A stretch of 64,000 bases of DNA from Zoogloea sp041917255. Lineage in GTDB: Bacteria > Pseudomonadota > Gammaproteobacteria > Burkholderiales > Rhodocyclaceae. The position numbers and the translations under genes are program-made. This document shows positions 1-7,867 of the stretch, one piece after another. The stretch covers positions 23,174 through 87,173 of the forward strand of contig JAYRYA010000018.1 of NCBI GenBank assembly GCA_041917255.1, given 5' to 3'. The notes beneath the pieces are model-generated. The model saw only the letters and a program-made list of their open reading frames with translations, did no database searches and was not told the DNA's origin. Positions within the stretch are counted from its first letter, which is position 1, and each line of letters opens with the position of its first letter.

Positions 1-423
<423 letters not shown>

Positions 424-430
424 GGACGGG

Positions 431-1495
431 TCAGCCTTTCGCCGCGAGCTGCGCTTCGAGCTGGGCGATGCGGGCACGCAGCTGGTCGACCGTTGCGACC
501 CGGGCGGCCCGGGCCGCCGCGAGGCGCGCGTCGATCCAGCCCAGCCATTCGTCGAAGCCGGCGCCGGTGGTGGCGGACACCTGGATCACCTGCAGCCGGG
601 GATTGACCCGGCGGGCGAAGTCGATGGCGCGGACCACGTCGAATGTGAGGTAGGGCAATAGGTCAACCTTATTGACCAACATCAGGCTGGCGGCGGCGAA
701 CATGTCCGGGTACTTGAGGGGCTTGTCCTCGCCCTCGGTGACGGACAGCACCACCACCTTGGCGGCTTCGCCCAGGTCGAAGGCGGCCGGGCACACCAGG
801 TTGCCGACGTTCTCGATGAGCAGCACGCTGTCGTCGGGCGGGGCGAGTTTTTCGAGGGCGTGGCCGACCATCAGCGCATCGAGATGGCAGCCCTTGCCGG
901 TATTGATCTGCAGCGCCGGAGCGCCTGTGGCGCGGATGCGCTCGGCGTCGAAGCTGGTCTGCTGGTCGCCTTCCACCACCGCCACCGGCACCGCGCCGGG
1001 GCAGGCCTTGAGGGCGTCGATGGTACGCACCAGCAGCGTCGTCTTGCCGGAGCCCGGGCTGGAGACCAGGTTGAGGGCCAGAATGCCGCGGTCGGCGAGC
1101 CAGCCGCGGTTGCGCTCGGCGTAGCCGTCGTTCTTGGCGAGGATGTTCTGCTCGATCTTGACCATCTGGGCCTGGCTCATGCCCGGGGCGTGGGCGCCGG
1201 CCGGGCCGTGACCGTAGTGCAGGCTGCCGTCGCCGGCATCCGTGTGGGGGTGGGCGTGGTCGGCGGTGTGGACGTGGTCGTGGCTGTGCCAGGTACCGTC
1301 GGCGTGCTGGTGCATGTGGCCGTGGGCGCCGGCAGGCACCCACTGGTGGCTGTGGGCGTGCTCGCCTTGGTGCCCGTGGGCGTGGCGGTGCACCGTGCCA
1401 TCGGCGTGGACGTGCTCGTGCTCGTGGCCGTCCCGGTCAAGCGCTTCGCCTTCGATGCGGGTTTCTCCGGCTCCGCAGCCGCACACATTGCACAT
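431..1495 (-). CDS. hypB: HypB, GTPase and nickel-storage protein for hydrogenase maturation
   Basis: HypB hydrolyses GTP while delivering nickel, with HypA, to the hydrogenase large-subunit precursor. The 354-residue protein starts with the high-affinity nickel motif CNVCGCG. A very histidine-rich stretch follows (about 25 His between residues 23 and 110), which in this family stores nickel. The GTPase core carries the P-loop SSPGSGKTT, VVEGDQQTSFD, the metal-site segment GKGCHLDA, IENVGNLVCP and the guanine-specificity motif NKVDLLPY. The C-terminus is a predicted helix rich in Ala, Arg and Gln. It lies between hypA and hypF on the same strand. It is longer than HypB proteins without the His-rich insert, the extra length being that insert. 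Confidence 0.97.
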   Translation of the reverse strand: MCNVCGCGAGETRIEGEALDRDGHEHEHVHADGTVHRHAHGHQGEHAHSHQWVPAGAHGHMHQHADGTWHSHDHVHTADHAHPHTDAGDGSLHYGHGPAGAHAPGMSQAQMVKIEQNILAKNDGYAERNRGWLADRGILALNLVSSPGSGKTTLLVRTIDALKACPGAVPVAVVEGDQQTSFDAERIRATGAPALQINTGKGCHLDALMVGHALEKLAPPDDSVLLIENVGNLVCPAAFDLGEAAKVVVLSVTEGEDKPLKYPDMFAAASLMLVNKVDLLPYLTFDVVRAIDFARRVNPRLQVIQVSATTGAGFDEWLGWIDARLAAARAARVATVDQLRARIAQLEAQLAAKG

Positions 1496-1507
1496 GTCAG
1501 TTTGCTT

Positions 1508-1849
1508 TCATTCGATTTCGAGTTCCTTCACCCGCATCTCGGTGCCGCCGGTGGCCTGCACCTGGTAGCTGCCGCAATGGGGGCAGGGATCATACAGCGC
1601 GCCGATGGGCACGCTCGCGGCGCACTGCAGGCACCAGCCCTGGCCGGCCACGGCGTCGATCTGGAGGGCCGCGCCGTCGGCGATGCTGTCCTTCATCACC
1701 ACATCGAAACAGAAACGCAGGGCTTCGGGTTCGACCGACGAAAGCTGGCCGATTTCCAGCACCACCGTTTTTACCTTGCGGAAACCCTGGGCGCGCCCGG
1801 CGTCCTCGACGATCTGGCGGATGCCTTCCGCCAGCGACATTTCATGCAT
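1508..1849 (-). CDS. hypA: HypA, nickel insertion chaperone
   Basis: HypA binds nickel and docks on the hydrogenase large subunit to insert the metal, working with HypB. I use the ATG at 1849, giving the universal N-terminus MHEMSL whose His2 is the nickel ligand; an upstream in-frame ATG at 1876 would add nine residues not seen in the family. The 113-residue product has the structural zinc site C73-x2-C76 and C89-x2-C92 (CLQC and CPHC). The start overlaps the end of hupK by 8 bases, which suggests translational coupling. Confidence 0.96.
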   Translation of the reverse strand: MHEMSLAEGIRQIVEDAGRAQGFRKVKTVVLEIGQLSSVEPEALRFCFDVVMKDSIADGAALQIDAVAGQGWCLQCAASVPIGALYDPCPHCGSYQVQATGGTEMRVKELEIE

Positions 1850-2609
1850 CCACGATCTCCACGGAGTAAGGCACACAGGGGTCGAGCTGCAGCACCGCGG
1901 TTTCCACTGCGCGGCGGGCCGCCTCGAGCGTGGGGAGGCGGCCCGGCACGCGCTCCACGATACCCCTTTCGTCGGCGAAATTGCGATCCGTCGGTGCGTC
2001 GACCTGCCAGCGGATCAGCCGCGCGTCCGCCACCCGCACCCGATGTCGAAGGCGACCGCGGGCGGTGTGAATCCACGCCTCACCGCCACCGACCCCCGGA
2101 TCGCCGTGCCAGCCACAGGGGTATGGGCGACCTGATTCAAGCGCTTCGGCCGCGTCGAGGAAGGCCACCCGGTGATCCGCGGCGGCCACGACGGTCGGCA
2201 ATTCAGCCCTGACCTGCCGTGTGGCGTCGATCAGCGCGGCGACACCCCGCCCCCGCGCCGCGCGCCAGGCGGCGAAGGCGGGGGCGCGCGGCGGCTCGCC
2301 CGCCAGCCGGGGCCAATCCAGCAGCAAGCGCCACAAGTGCTCATGCAGGCATTCGGCCCACAACTGCCACGGGGGAATCGGCGCATCCAAGGCAAAGCCG
2401 GCGCTGGCGAGCGCGAGCCGGCCGGCCTCGCGCTGCGCCTGGCCGCACAATGAAAAGTAGAGCGGAATGCGGGCCAGCGCGCTTTCCGGCGAAAGCCCCT
2501 CCAGCGCACGCGCCACCGGCGGGCGGACGAGGACCACCCTCCAGGCCGACAAGGCCCCCGCGTGCCAGCGCGCGGCAACCCGCAGGCTGCCGGCGAGCCC
2601 GGACTGCAT
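1842..2609 (-). CDS. hupK: HupK, hydrogenase assembly protein related to the large subunit
   Basis: HupK is an accessory protein of membrane-bound uptake hydrogenases, thought to act as a scaffold during assembly of the Fe(CN)2CO unit. The product is about 255 residues from the ATG at 2609 (an adjacent GTG at 2612 is possible). Reading frames starting further upstream would overlap hupJ by about 100 bases and lack family similarity. Family-typical features are the N-terminal SGxLxxxxRWxxG pattern and the motif YFSLCGQAQ. The C-terminal DPCVPYS looks like a degenerate DPCxxC hydrogenase large-subunit signature with the second Cys lost. It follows hupJ by 40 bases and overlaps hypA. The start choice is the least certain part. 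Confidence 0.85.
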   Translation of the reverse strand: MQSGLAGSLRVAARWHAGALSAWRVVLVRPPVARALEGLSPESALARIPLYFSLCGQAQREAGRLALASAGFALDAPIPPWQLWAECLHEHLWRLLLDWPRLAGEPPRAPAFAAWRAARGRGVAALIDATRQVRAELPTVVAAADHRVAFLDAAEALESGRPYPCGWHGDPGVGGGEAWIHTARGRLRHRVRVADARLIRWQVDAPTDRNFADERGIVERVPGRLPTLEAARRAVETAVLQLDPCVPYSVEIVDA

Positions 2610-2649
2610 CACTGGACGCGACTCCGCAAGGACTGCCGAAACGTGAGGC

Positions 2650-3132
2650 TCATGCCGCGCGGCGCCCGAAGAGCCAGCGACGTCGACCGGAAACGTCGGC
2701 GTCTGCCCGTGCATCGACTGGCTCGACCGGCGCCTGGAGCAACGCAATCAAGGCCGCCGCCGCGGTATCGCAGGCGGTTTCCATGGTGTCGAACTCCAGG
2801 GCCGGCGAGAACAGCGAACACACCTGATACGGGCCGAAACCCACGTCGGTGCCATAGACAAAATCGTAGTCGCCACTGGGCAAGCGCCAGCGGGTCTTGG
2901 CGAGGGAGTCGGCCGCCTGCCAGGGCGCGCTGCCGGGCAGGATCAGCAGGTTGATCGCCCACGGCATCACCAGCGCCGCCACGCGCACGCCATCCCACTC
3001 CACCAGCCCGGCAACGCGCACCGACAGTTTCGGGTTGCAGATGGGTACGTGGGCCATCGGCCCCGCAGCCACGGCGCGGTAATGGGCTTCGATGCGGGCC
3101 GTCAGTTGGGCGGGCGTGGGCAGATCCGACAC
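2650..3132 (-). CDS. hupJ: HupJ/HybE-family [NiFe] hydrogenase assembly chaperone
   Basis: A 160-residue protein of the HybE/HupJ family. These proteins bind hydrogenase precursors and help coordinate small- and large-subunit maturation before Tat export. Recognisable family features are an N-terminal helix, VPICNPKLSV, the segment VMPWAINLLILPG and YDFVYGTDVGFGPYQVCSLFSP. The start is a GTG at 3132, three bases after the hupI stop codon; there is no ATG nearby in frame. The C-terminal tail is Arg/Ala-rich and unlikely to be structured. It sits between hupI and hupK in the conserved hupGHIJK order. Confidence 0.9.
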   Translation of the reverse strand: MSDLPTPAQLTARIEAHYRAVAAGPMAHVPICNPKLSVRVAGLVEWDGVRVAALVMPWAINLLILPGSAPWQAADSLAKTRWRLPSGDYDFVYGTDVGFGPYQVCSLFSPALEFDTMETACDTAAAALIALLQAPVEPVDARADADVSGRRRWLFGRRAA

Positions 3133-3135
3133 CGA

Positions 3136-3345
3136 TCAGTCCTTCAGCACCATGAACTTGTGACGCGGGGCGTCACAGTTGGGGCAGCGCCAGTGCTCGG
3201 GCAACTGCGCAAACGGCGTGCCTGCGGGAATACCCCAGTGGGCGTCGCCCTCGGCCGGGTCGTACACCTGCCAGCAGATGCCACATTCAAGGCGGTCGTC
3301 GTCGGCGAGCTTTTCGCCATCGCCCAGGAAGGAACCTTCGAACAT
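3136..3345 (-). CDS. hupI: HupI, rubredoxin of the hydrogenase operon
   Basis: A small iron protein with one Fe(Cys)4 site. Hydrogenase-linked rubredoxins (HupI/HoxR) are associated with assembly or protection of the enzyme in air. The 69-residue protein starts at ATG 3345, two bases past the hupH stop; a longer reading frame upstream of this ATG is non-specific and lies inside hupH. Cysteines C21-x2-C24 (CGIC) and C54-x2-C57 (CPNC) form the site, with the rubredoxin signatures WQVYDPAEGD and PEHWRCPNC. The N-terminal 18 residues are acidic, as in HupI homologues. Confidence 0.95.
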   Translation of the reverse strand: MFEGSFLGDGEKLADDDRLECGICWQVYDPAEGDAHWGIPAGTPFAQLPEHWRCPNCDAPRHKFMVLKD

Positions 3346-3347
3346 CG

Positions 3348-4199
3348 TCAGCTTTCCCGCAGCATGGCGATGTATTCGCCCAGGCGCTCGATGGTGTCGG
3401 CGTAGTCCTCGGCGGCGGCCAGCACGACCTCGGGCATGTCCACCACCTCGATGGTGTTGAGGATCAGGGTGTCCATGCTGTTGAAGTACTGCACCCACCA
3501 CACGTTGGCGAGCCGGGTGCTGGTGACGCGGCAGTTGCCGTAGCCGCGGGAGAGCATCGACACGTCCCGGTGACCAAGGGCGCCATAGAGGTAATCCAGA
3601 TCGGCCTCGCTGACCGGCAGCAGGGTGAGGTTGATGACGTGGGCGAGCTGACCAGGGATGTGACGGCTCGACTGCTGCTGAATTTCGGCGAGCAGTGCCT
3701 CACCGTTCATCATCCCTGCGGTGAGCGGCGGCGACGCGAGGGCCTGCAGGGTGGTGGCGCGCATGGCGGCGTAAAGCTCGGCCGGCACCGGGCTGGCTTC
3801 GAGGCGATCGGCCACGATGCGCCCTTCGGCGCCTTCCTCCAGCACCCGCCACAGGGCGGCAAAGGCCGTTTCCTGGGCGCGGATGCGGGTCGGCGCGAGG
3901 GTGAAGGCAGAGACTTCGCCGAAACCGAGGGATTCGGTGAGCAGGTCACGCACGCCGCCCGGCTCGGCGGTCAGATCCACCGCCGGTGGCTGGGCCGTTC
4001 CCAGCGGACAGGCCCGCATGTCGGCGAGCAGCCGGTCGAGAATGTCGGCGGTGCGGGCAAGGTCGGCGCCGCTCATGGTCTCGGGTAGGCGCGGCGCACG
4101 GAAGGTGTTCATCCCGCTGGGCATGGCGAGATATTCGGGGGATTCGTCGGTCTGGCTGCCGGGGCCGACCGGCACCACGGGAATCGGGAAGGGTTTCAT
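3348..4199 (-). CDS. hupH: HupH/HyaF hydrogenase expression protein
   Basis: A 283-residue protein of the HupH/HyaF family, found only in operons for membrane-bound uptake hydrogenases. Its molecular role is not settled; genetic work on homologues links it to small-subunit maturation under oxygen. The C-terminal half is the most characteristic: GQLAHVINLTLLPVSEADLDYL, the conserved SRGYGNCRVTSTRL with one Cys, then VWWVQYFNSMDTLILNTIEVVDMPEV. The start ATG at 4199 overlaps the hupG stop by 4 bases, and hupI follows immediately, so hupG-H-I are probably translated as a coupled unit. Confidence 0.92.
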   Translation of the reverse strand: MKPFPIPVVPVGPGSQTDESPEYLAMPSGMNTFRAPRLPETMSGADLARTADILDRLLADMRACPLGTAQPPAVDLTAEPGGVRDLLTESLGFGEVSAFTLAPTRIRAQETAFAALWRVLEEGAEGRIVADRLEASPVPAELYAAMRATTLQALASPPLTAGMMNGEALLAEIQQQSSRHIPGQLAHVINLTLLPVSEADLDYLYGALGHRDVSMLSRGYGNCRVTSTRLANVWWVQYFNSMDTLILNTIEVVDMPEVVLAAAEDYADTIERLGEYIAMLRES

Positions 4200-4657
4200 G
4201 CACAGCTCCGGGTCGCCTGGGTAGAGATGGAAATGGGCGGACGGCTGGGTGCCAGTGCGCTGATCCGCGCGAGTTCGGTGACGAAGGGGCTCCAGTCGAG
4301 GATGCCGGAGATCGCGCCCAGGTAGTCGCCATCCCGCAGCACCACCGCCGCCGGGTAACGATTGACGCCGAAGCGGCGCGCCAGCGCCGGGCTCAGATCG
4401 GCGCCTGCAGCAAGGCCGCTAGCTGTCACACCGAGCGCGCGCAGGGCTTCCGGAAGCACTACCGCCACGTCGAGGGATTCGGGGCTGCGCTGCGGGTCGT
4501 CGGTGAGGAGCAGCACGGCAAGGCCACTATCGGCAAGGGCGGCATCCAGCGCGGCCTCGTCGGCGAGCCGGGTGAAGCCGTTGCGCTCGGCGAGACGCTT
4601 GAGGGCGGCTTCGAGCTTGTCGAGAGACGACTGGGGCGGGGCGAACTGGGCGCTCAT
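4196..4657 (-). CDS. hupG: HupG/HyaE thioredoxin-like hydrogenase chaperone
   Basis: A 153-residue HyaE/HupG-type protein. The family has a thioredoxin fold without the redox-active CxxC and is thought to bind the small-subunit Tat signal peptide before export. In the sequence the thioredoxin-like pattern is visible as LAVLLLTDDPQ (central strand), VVLPEALRAL, then RFGVNRYPAAVVLRDGDYLGAI, the position where a cis-proline loop is expected (RYPA). No CxxC pair is present. It overlaps hupF at its start and hupH at its end by 4 bases each. Confidence 0.88.
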   Translation of the reverse strand: MSAQFAPPQSSLDKLEAALKRLAERNGFTRLADEAALDAALADSGLAVLLLTDDPQRSPESLDVAVVLPEALRALGVTASGLAAGADLSPALARRFGVNRYPAAVVLRDGDYLGAISGILDWSPFVTELARISALAPSRPPISISTQATRSCA

Positions 4658-4959
4658 TGGGGCTCCGTGAGGTGGGCGGGAAGGGTTGGGGTGCGGTCCA
4701 CCAGATCGGCGAACAGCGCGTCGATGCCGGCCTGGTCGCCACGCATGGCGGCGTCGAGGGCGGCCAGCGCGTTGTTGATGGCGTGGGCGCGCTCCGCGTC
4801 GATGACTTCGCGGGCAGCACCCAGAAAAGTAAGAAGCCAGGTGCCAGCGGGCTGCTCGCCCACCAGCGCCAGGTCGATGGTCTGCTCACCGTCCGGCCCC
4901 AGGCAGCGGGCCGTCCAACCGGCGGTTTCGAGAACCTGCACGGGAACGCCGAGGCACAT
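4654..4959 (-). CDS. hupF: HupF/HypC-family hydrogenase maturation chaperone
   Basis: A 101-residue HypC/HupF protein. HypC carries the Fe(CN)2CO moiety to the large-subunit precursor; its HupF paralogue is reported to protect the maturing large subunit in air. The essential N-terminal MCLGVPV with Cys2 is intact, as are the OB-fold segments and the terminal helical region. Because it sits directly after hupD, in the place occupied by hupF in Rhizobium and Ralstonia, I name it hupF. A separate canonical hypC could lie downstream of hypF beyond the window edge. Confidence 0.92.
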   Translation of the reverse strand: MCLGVPVQVLETAGWTARCLGPDGEQTIDLALVGEQPAGTWLLTFLGAAREVIDAERAHAINNALAALDAAMRGDQAGIDALFADLVDRTPTLPAHLTEPQ

Positions 4960-4962
4960 GAC

Positions 4963-5574
4963 TCAGCCCTCCCGAATGAATCGGGCGTCACCCAGACGCC
5001 AGGCTTCCTGCTCGCTGGGGCGGCCGGCTTCGTAGGCGTCCATGGTCAGGCTGTCGGCATTGAGGCGCGGGCCGGCGTCCACGCGCGGCTGCGGCGCGGC
5101 GCCCCAGCGGGCGAGCCATTCGCAGGCCACGTCGAGGGCCGGGCCGATCCGGGCCTTCACGGCGTCGCGCAAGCTGCCGCCAAAGTCTTCCAGCTCGACC
5201 GGCTGGCAGCCGATCAGCACCAGCTCGTCGGGCAGGCGGCCGAGCAGTTCGGCCGAGGCGATCACCTCCTGGAAACCTGTCTGGTGCAGACTCATCTTCT
5301 TGGCACCCATGAAGCGGGGCACCTGGTCACCCACCACGACACGCAACGTGCCCGGCGCATCGCCGTAGTCCACCGCATCGAACACCAGCAGGCGGCGGGC
5401 CTCCTCCACGTAAGGCAGCAGGTACAGGCCCTGGGTGCCACCATCCATCACCGTGACCTGCGGCGGCAATGTGAAGCGCTCGGCCAGGGCTTCGGCGCAG
5501 CGCACGCCGAAGCCTTCGTCAGCCCACAGGAGGTTGCCGATACCCAGAACGAGAATGGAAGGATGGCCGGTCAT
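4963..5574 (-). CDS. hupD: HupD hydrogenase maturation endopeptidase
   Basis: HupD cleaves the C-terminal extension of the large subunit after nickel insertion, allowing the subunit to fold and pair with HupS. The 203-residue protein belongs to peptidase family M52: it begins with ILVLGIGNLLWADEGFG, containing the nickel-sensing Glu/Asp, and has VMDGGTQGLYLLPYVEEA and LVFDAVDYGDAPGTL with the second conserved Asp. Its substrate is recognisable here too: HupL ends in a 15-residue tail after DPCMACSTH. It is the first gene of the accessory operon and must be transcribed separately from hupSLC, since a convergent gene and a terminator lie between them. Confidence 0.95.
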   Translation of the reverse strand: MTGHPSILVLGIGNLLWADEGFGVRCAEALAERFTLPPQVTVMDGGTQGLYLLPYVEEARRLLVFDAVDYGDAPGTLRVVVGDQVPRFMGAKKMSLHQTGFQEVIASAELLGRLPDELVLIGCQPVELEDFGGSLRDAVKARIGPALDVACEWLARWGAAPQPRVDAGPRLNADSLTMDAYEAGRPSEQEAWRLGDARFIREG

Positions 5575-5942
5575 GGCGTTACCGAAATCGGGAAGGTGGT
5601 CGATTCATTCAAGTTCCGTGCCGGAAACCACCGCTCACCCCTTGTGGCCGAAGCGGCTTGCTGTACAAGGCCTTAGCGTGCATCCACGTGCCGCGAGGCA
5701 ACGCAAACGAAAAGAGATGTTCCAGTCAGACCCAAAAAACGAAAATCATTCTTCCACCCGGCCGCAACCAGGACTCGACGCCCAAAATCCGCGTGACATT
5801 GCCGCGGCGCCGACCATCCTCAATCGCGCCTCGCGGCCAAGATGAGGATTTATTTGCTCTGAGACGATAAATATGACTTTTGTCGCGTCGCCACATCAAT
5901 TCACAATCCGCTCTCGCTTGCGCTGATTTATCGTTCCCGTCC
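5575..5942. other. Intergenic region between divergent hupD and an unknown membrane-protein gene
   Basis: This 368-base stretch holds no convincing gene. It must contain the start sites for the minus-strand maturation operon (hupD onward) and for the plus-strand gene at 5943. The right half is AT-richer than its surroundings (around 5840-5935), as expected of a promoter region. I could not find a pair of -35 and -10 boxes with correct spacing, nor a clear sigma-54 -24/-12 element or FNR box. Confidence 0.5.
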
Positions 5943-7073
5943 ATGAAAAACCTTCTTCCGGCCATTGCGGCCCTCGCCCTGCTCTCTTCGCCGATTCCGG
6001 CCCTTTCCATTTCTGTAGGCGAGCCCATCCTTCCCAAGGCGGAAGCAGCGCCGCCCAACCCACTGCCATCGACCTCACCTGTCGGCGCAGCCACCCTGCC
6101 ACCGCCGCCGAAGGTCAGCCGCTGGGAGGACACGGGGATGAAGCCGGCCGAGGCACGGGAATGGCAGAACTATGGCTTCACGCCCCAGGAGGGCATGAAC
6201 TGGCACTCCGCCGGCTTCGAGCCGGTGGTCGCCCGCACCTGGTCGGACAAGGGCTTCGACGCCGACGAGGCACGCCAGTGGCGAGACTCGGCCCGCCAGA
6301 GCCGCTTGATGATGTCGGAAATGGATCACTCCGATCCCGCGGCCTGGAAGCGCGAGGGATTCTCGCCGGCTGACCGGCTGGCGTGGTGGGAAGCCGGCTT
6401 CGTCTTCGACGATGCGGTGCTGTTGGCCCGCGCCGGCATGAGCCCGGTCCAGGCCGCGTGGCATGGCCACGAGAAGCTCAAGGAAATCCGCAGCGGCGCC
6501 GCCGGGCAGGCCCCGGCGGACAGCGCCGCGAAGACTGCCCCTGCCGGCGCTGCGCCCGGTGCGGCCCCTGGTGCTTCGTCGGCCTCGCCCCAACCCCTTG
6601 ATCCGGCCGCCATCTGGCGCATCGTCGGCCCCTTCCTGAAAGTGGGTCTGGTAGGACTGGTGGCCTTCATTTCCGGGGGCTTCGCGTTCTTCCTTTACCG
6701 TCGCGCCCAGGCCAACAGCAAGCTCGCCACGATCAGGCCCGACGCGCCCGACAGCGAGATGCCGCCCGAATCCCTGCCCCCTCCCAAGCTGGGCAGGAAG
6801 GTGCTCGAGAAGCGCAAGCCGGCCCGGGCGGTCAGGTTGTTCAAATCGGCGGCCCCCCACTGCATTCACTGCAAGAGCAAGAACGTACGCCGCTCGAAGA
6901 TGCATCCGCACAAGTTTGGCGGCATCAACTTCACGGAATACTTCCGCTGCAAGAACTGCGGTCGCCACTTCGCAATCGTCAGCTACACCTCGATCCTGGC
7001 CACCGGCGGCGCCATCGTCGCAGCATTGATCGTCGTCACGGCATCCTTCATCTACGTGTTCTCGATTGCCTGA
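5943..7073 (+). CDS. Unknown membrane protein with W/GF helical repeats and a zinc ribbon
   Basis: I do not recognise this 376-residue protein. From ATG 5943 it begins with a typical signal sequence or membrane anchor (residues 1-22). A proline-rich linker is followed by about eight degenerate repeats of roughly 16 residues with the pattern W-x3-G(F/M)-x2-x2-A (for example GFTPQEGMNWHSAGF, GFDADEARQW, GFSPADRLAWWEAGF). An Ala/Pro-rich linker leads to a second transmembrane segment (about residues 223-250). Then comes a zinc-ribbon-like module with CIHC and CKNC about 35 residues apart, and a last transmembrane helix at the C-terminus. An in-frame ATG at 5880 would place the signal sequence internally and is less likely. 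It sits convergent to hupC, splitting the hydrogenase cluster. A link to hydrogenase is possible but unsupported. Confidence 0.7.
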   Translation: MKNLLPAIAALALLSSPIPALSISVGEPILPKAEAAPPNPLPSTSPVGAATLPPPPKVSRWEDTGMKPAEAREWQNYGFTPQEGMNWHSAGFEPVVARTWSDKGFDADEARQWRDSARQSRLMMSEMDHSDPAAWKREGFSPADRLAWWEAGFVFDDAVLLARAGMSPVQAAWHGHEKLKEIRSGAAGQAPADSAAKTAPAGAAPGAAPGASSASPQPLDPAAIWRIVGPFLKVGLVGLVAFISGGFAFFLYRRAQANSKLATIRPDAPDSEMPPESLPPPKLGRKVLEKRKPARAVRLFKSAAPHCIHCKSKNVRRSKMHPHKFGGINFTEYFRCKNCGRHFAIVSYTSILATGGAIVAALIVVTASFIYVFSIA

Positions 7074-7090
7074 CGCCGCGCAACGACCCA

Positions 7091-7125
7091 ACAAAAATGG
7101 CCCGGAAAAACCGGGCCATTTTTGT
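7091..7125. terminator. Bidirectional rho-independent terminator
   Basis: A perfect 15-bp stem (7091-7105 with 7111-7125) closes on a five-A loop; the stem ends in A-run/T-run arms so it works in both directions. It lies between the plus-strand gene ending at 7073 and the minus-strand hupC ending at 7148, and so should end both transcripts. It also argues that hupSLC transcription does not run into the maturation genes. Confidence 0.93.
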
Positions 7126-7147
7126 TTTCGGCGTCAGCCGGCGGAGA

Positions 7148-7852
7148 TCAGTCCTTGAACATCCGCCAGCCGGAGACCATCGTCGAGATCAGGCTCTGGC
7201 GGCTCATGATGTCCTCGCGGATTGCGGCGTAGATGTGCACCACCGCAAAGCTCATCATGATCCACATGCCCAGCCGGTGCAGGCTGTGGGTCTGCATCGA
7301 CCCACCCAGCAGCGGCAGCACCCAGCCAAACAGGCGATCCGCCCACGAGCCCAGCCCCAGACCCTCGCTGTACAGCGCGAAGCCGGTGAAAAGCATCCCG
7401 AAGGCCAGCACGGTGAAGAAGAAGAACATCATCAGCTGGGCCATCGGGTTGTGGCCGACGTACTTCTTGGGGTGCTTCTCGAGGAAGAGATACCAGCGCA
7501 GCTCGAAAAACACCTCGCTCCACCACTGCCCGTTGGTGATCGGCAGCTTGAAGATCTGCCGGGCGTGGTGGTTGCCGACGAAGGCCCAGTACACCCGTCC
7601 CACCAACCCTACCGCGAAGATGTAGGCCGCGGCAAAGTGGGCGAAGCGGATGTAGCCCATCAGAAAGTTGTCCGACGCCTCGCCGGGCATCGTCGGCAGC
7701 GGCTTGCCGATGAAGTAGCCGCTGACCGCCAGCACCACGATCGCCAGGGCGTTGATCCAGTGCCACAGGCGCACGGGCGCCTCGTACACATAGATCGAAC
7801 GTACCTGCCGACCGTGCCGTTCGGCCTCCAGCATGTCTTGTTGTGAAAGCAT
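7148..7852 (-). CDS. hupC: HupC, cytochrome b subunit of uptake hydrogenase
   Basis: HupC anchors the hydrogenase to the inner membrane and carries electrons from the small subunit to quinone through two b hemes. The 234-residue protein has four predicted transmembrane helices. Histidines expected as heme ligands are present in RLWHWINAL (helix 1), IRFAHFAAAYIF (helix 2) and HRLGMWIMMSFAVVHIY (helix 4). The start ATG at 7852 follows a good ribosome-binding site (AAGGAG, 8 bases upstream). It is third in hupSLC, 15 bases after hupL, and is followed by a strong terminator. Confidence 0.95.
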   Translation of the reverse strand: MLSQQDMLEAERHGRQVRSIYVYEAPVRLWHWINALAIVVLAVSGYFIGKPLPTMPGEASDNFLMGYIRFAHFAAAYIFAVGLVGRVYWAFVGNHHARQIFKLPITNGQWWSEVFFELRWYLFLEKHPKKYVGHNPMAQLMMFFFFTVLAFGMLFTGFALYSEGLGLGSWADRLFGWVLPLLGGSMQTHSLHRLGMWIMMSFAVVHIYAAIREDIMSRQSLISTMVSGWRMFKD

Positions 7853-7867
7853 GGCCGGATCTCCTTG

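Noticed and set aside
5840..5880. Sigma-70 promoter (TTGCTC with TAAATA) upstream of the gene at 5943
   Set aside because: The boxes are only 8 bases apart, far from the 16-18 needed.
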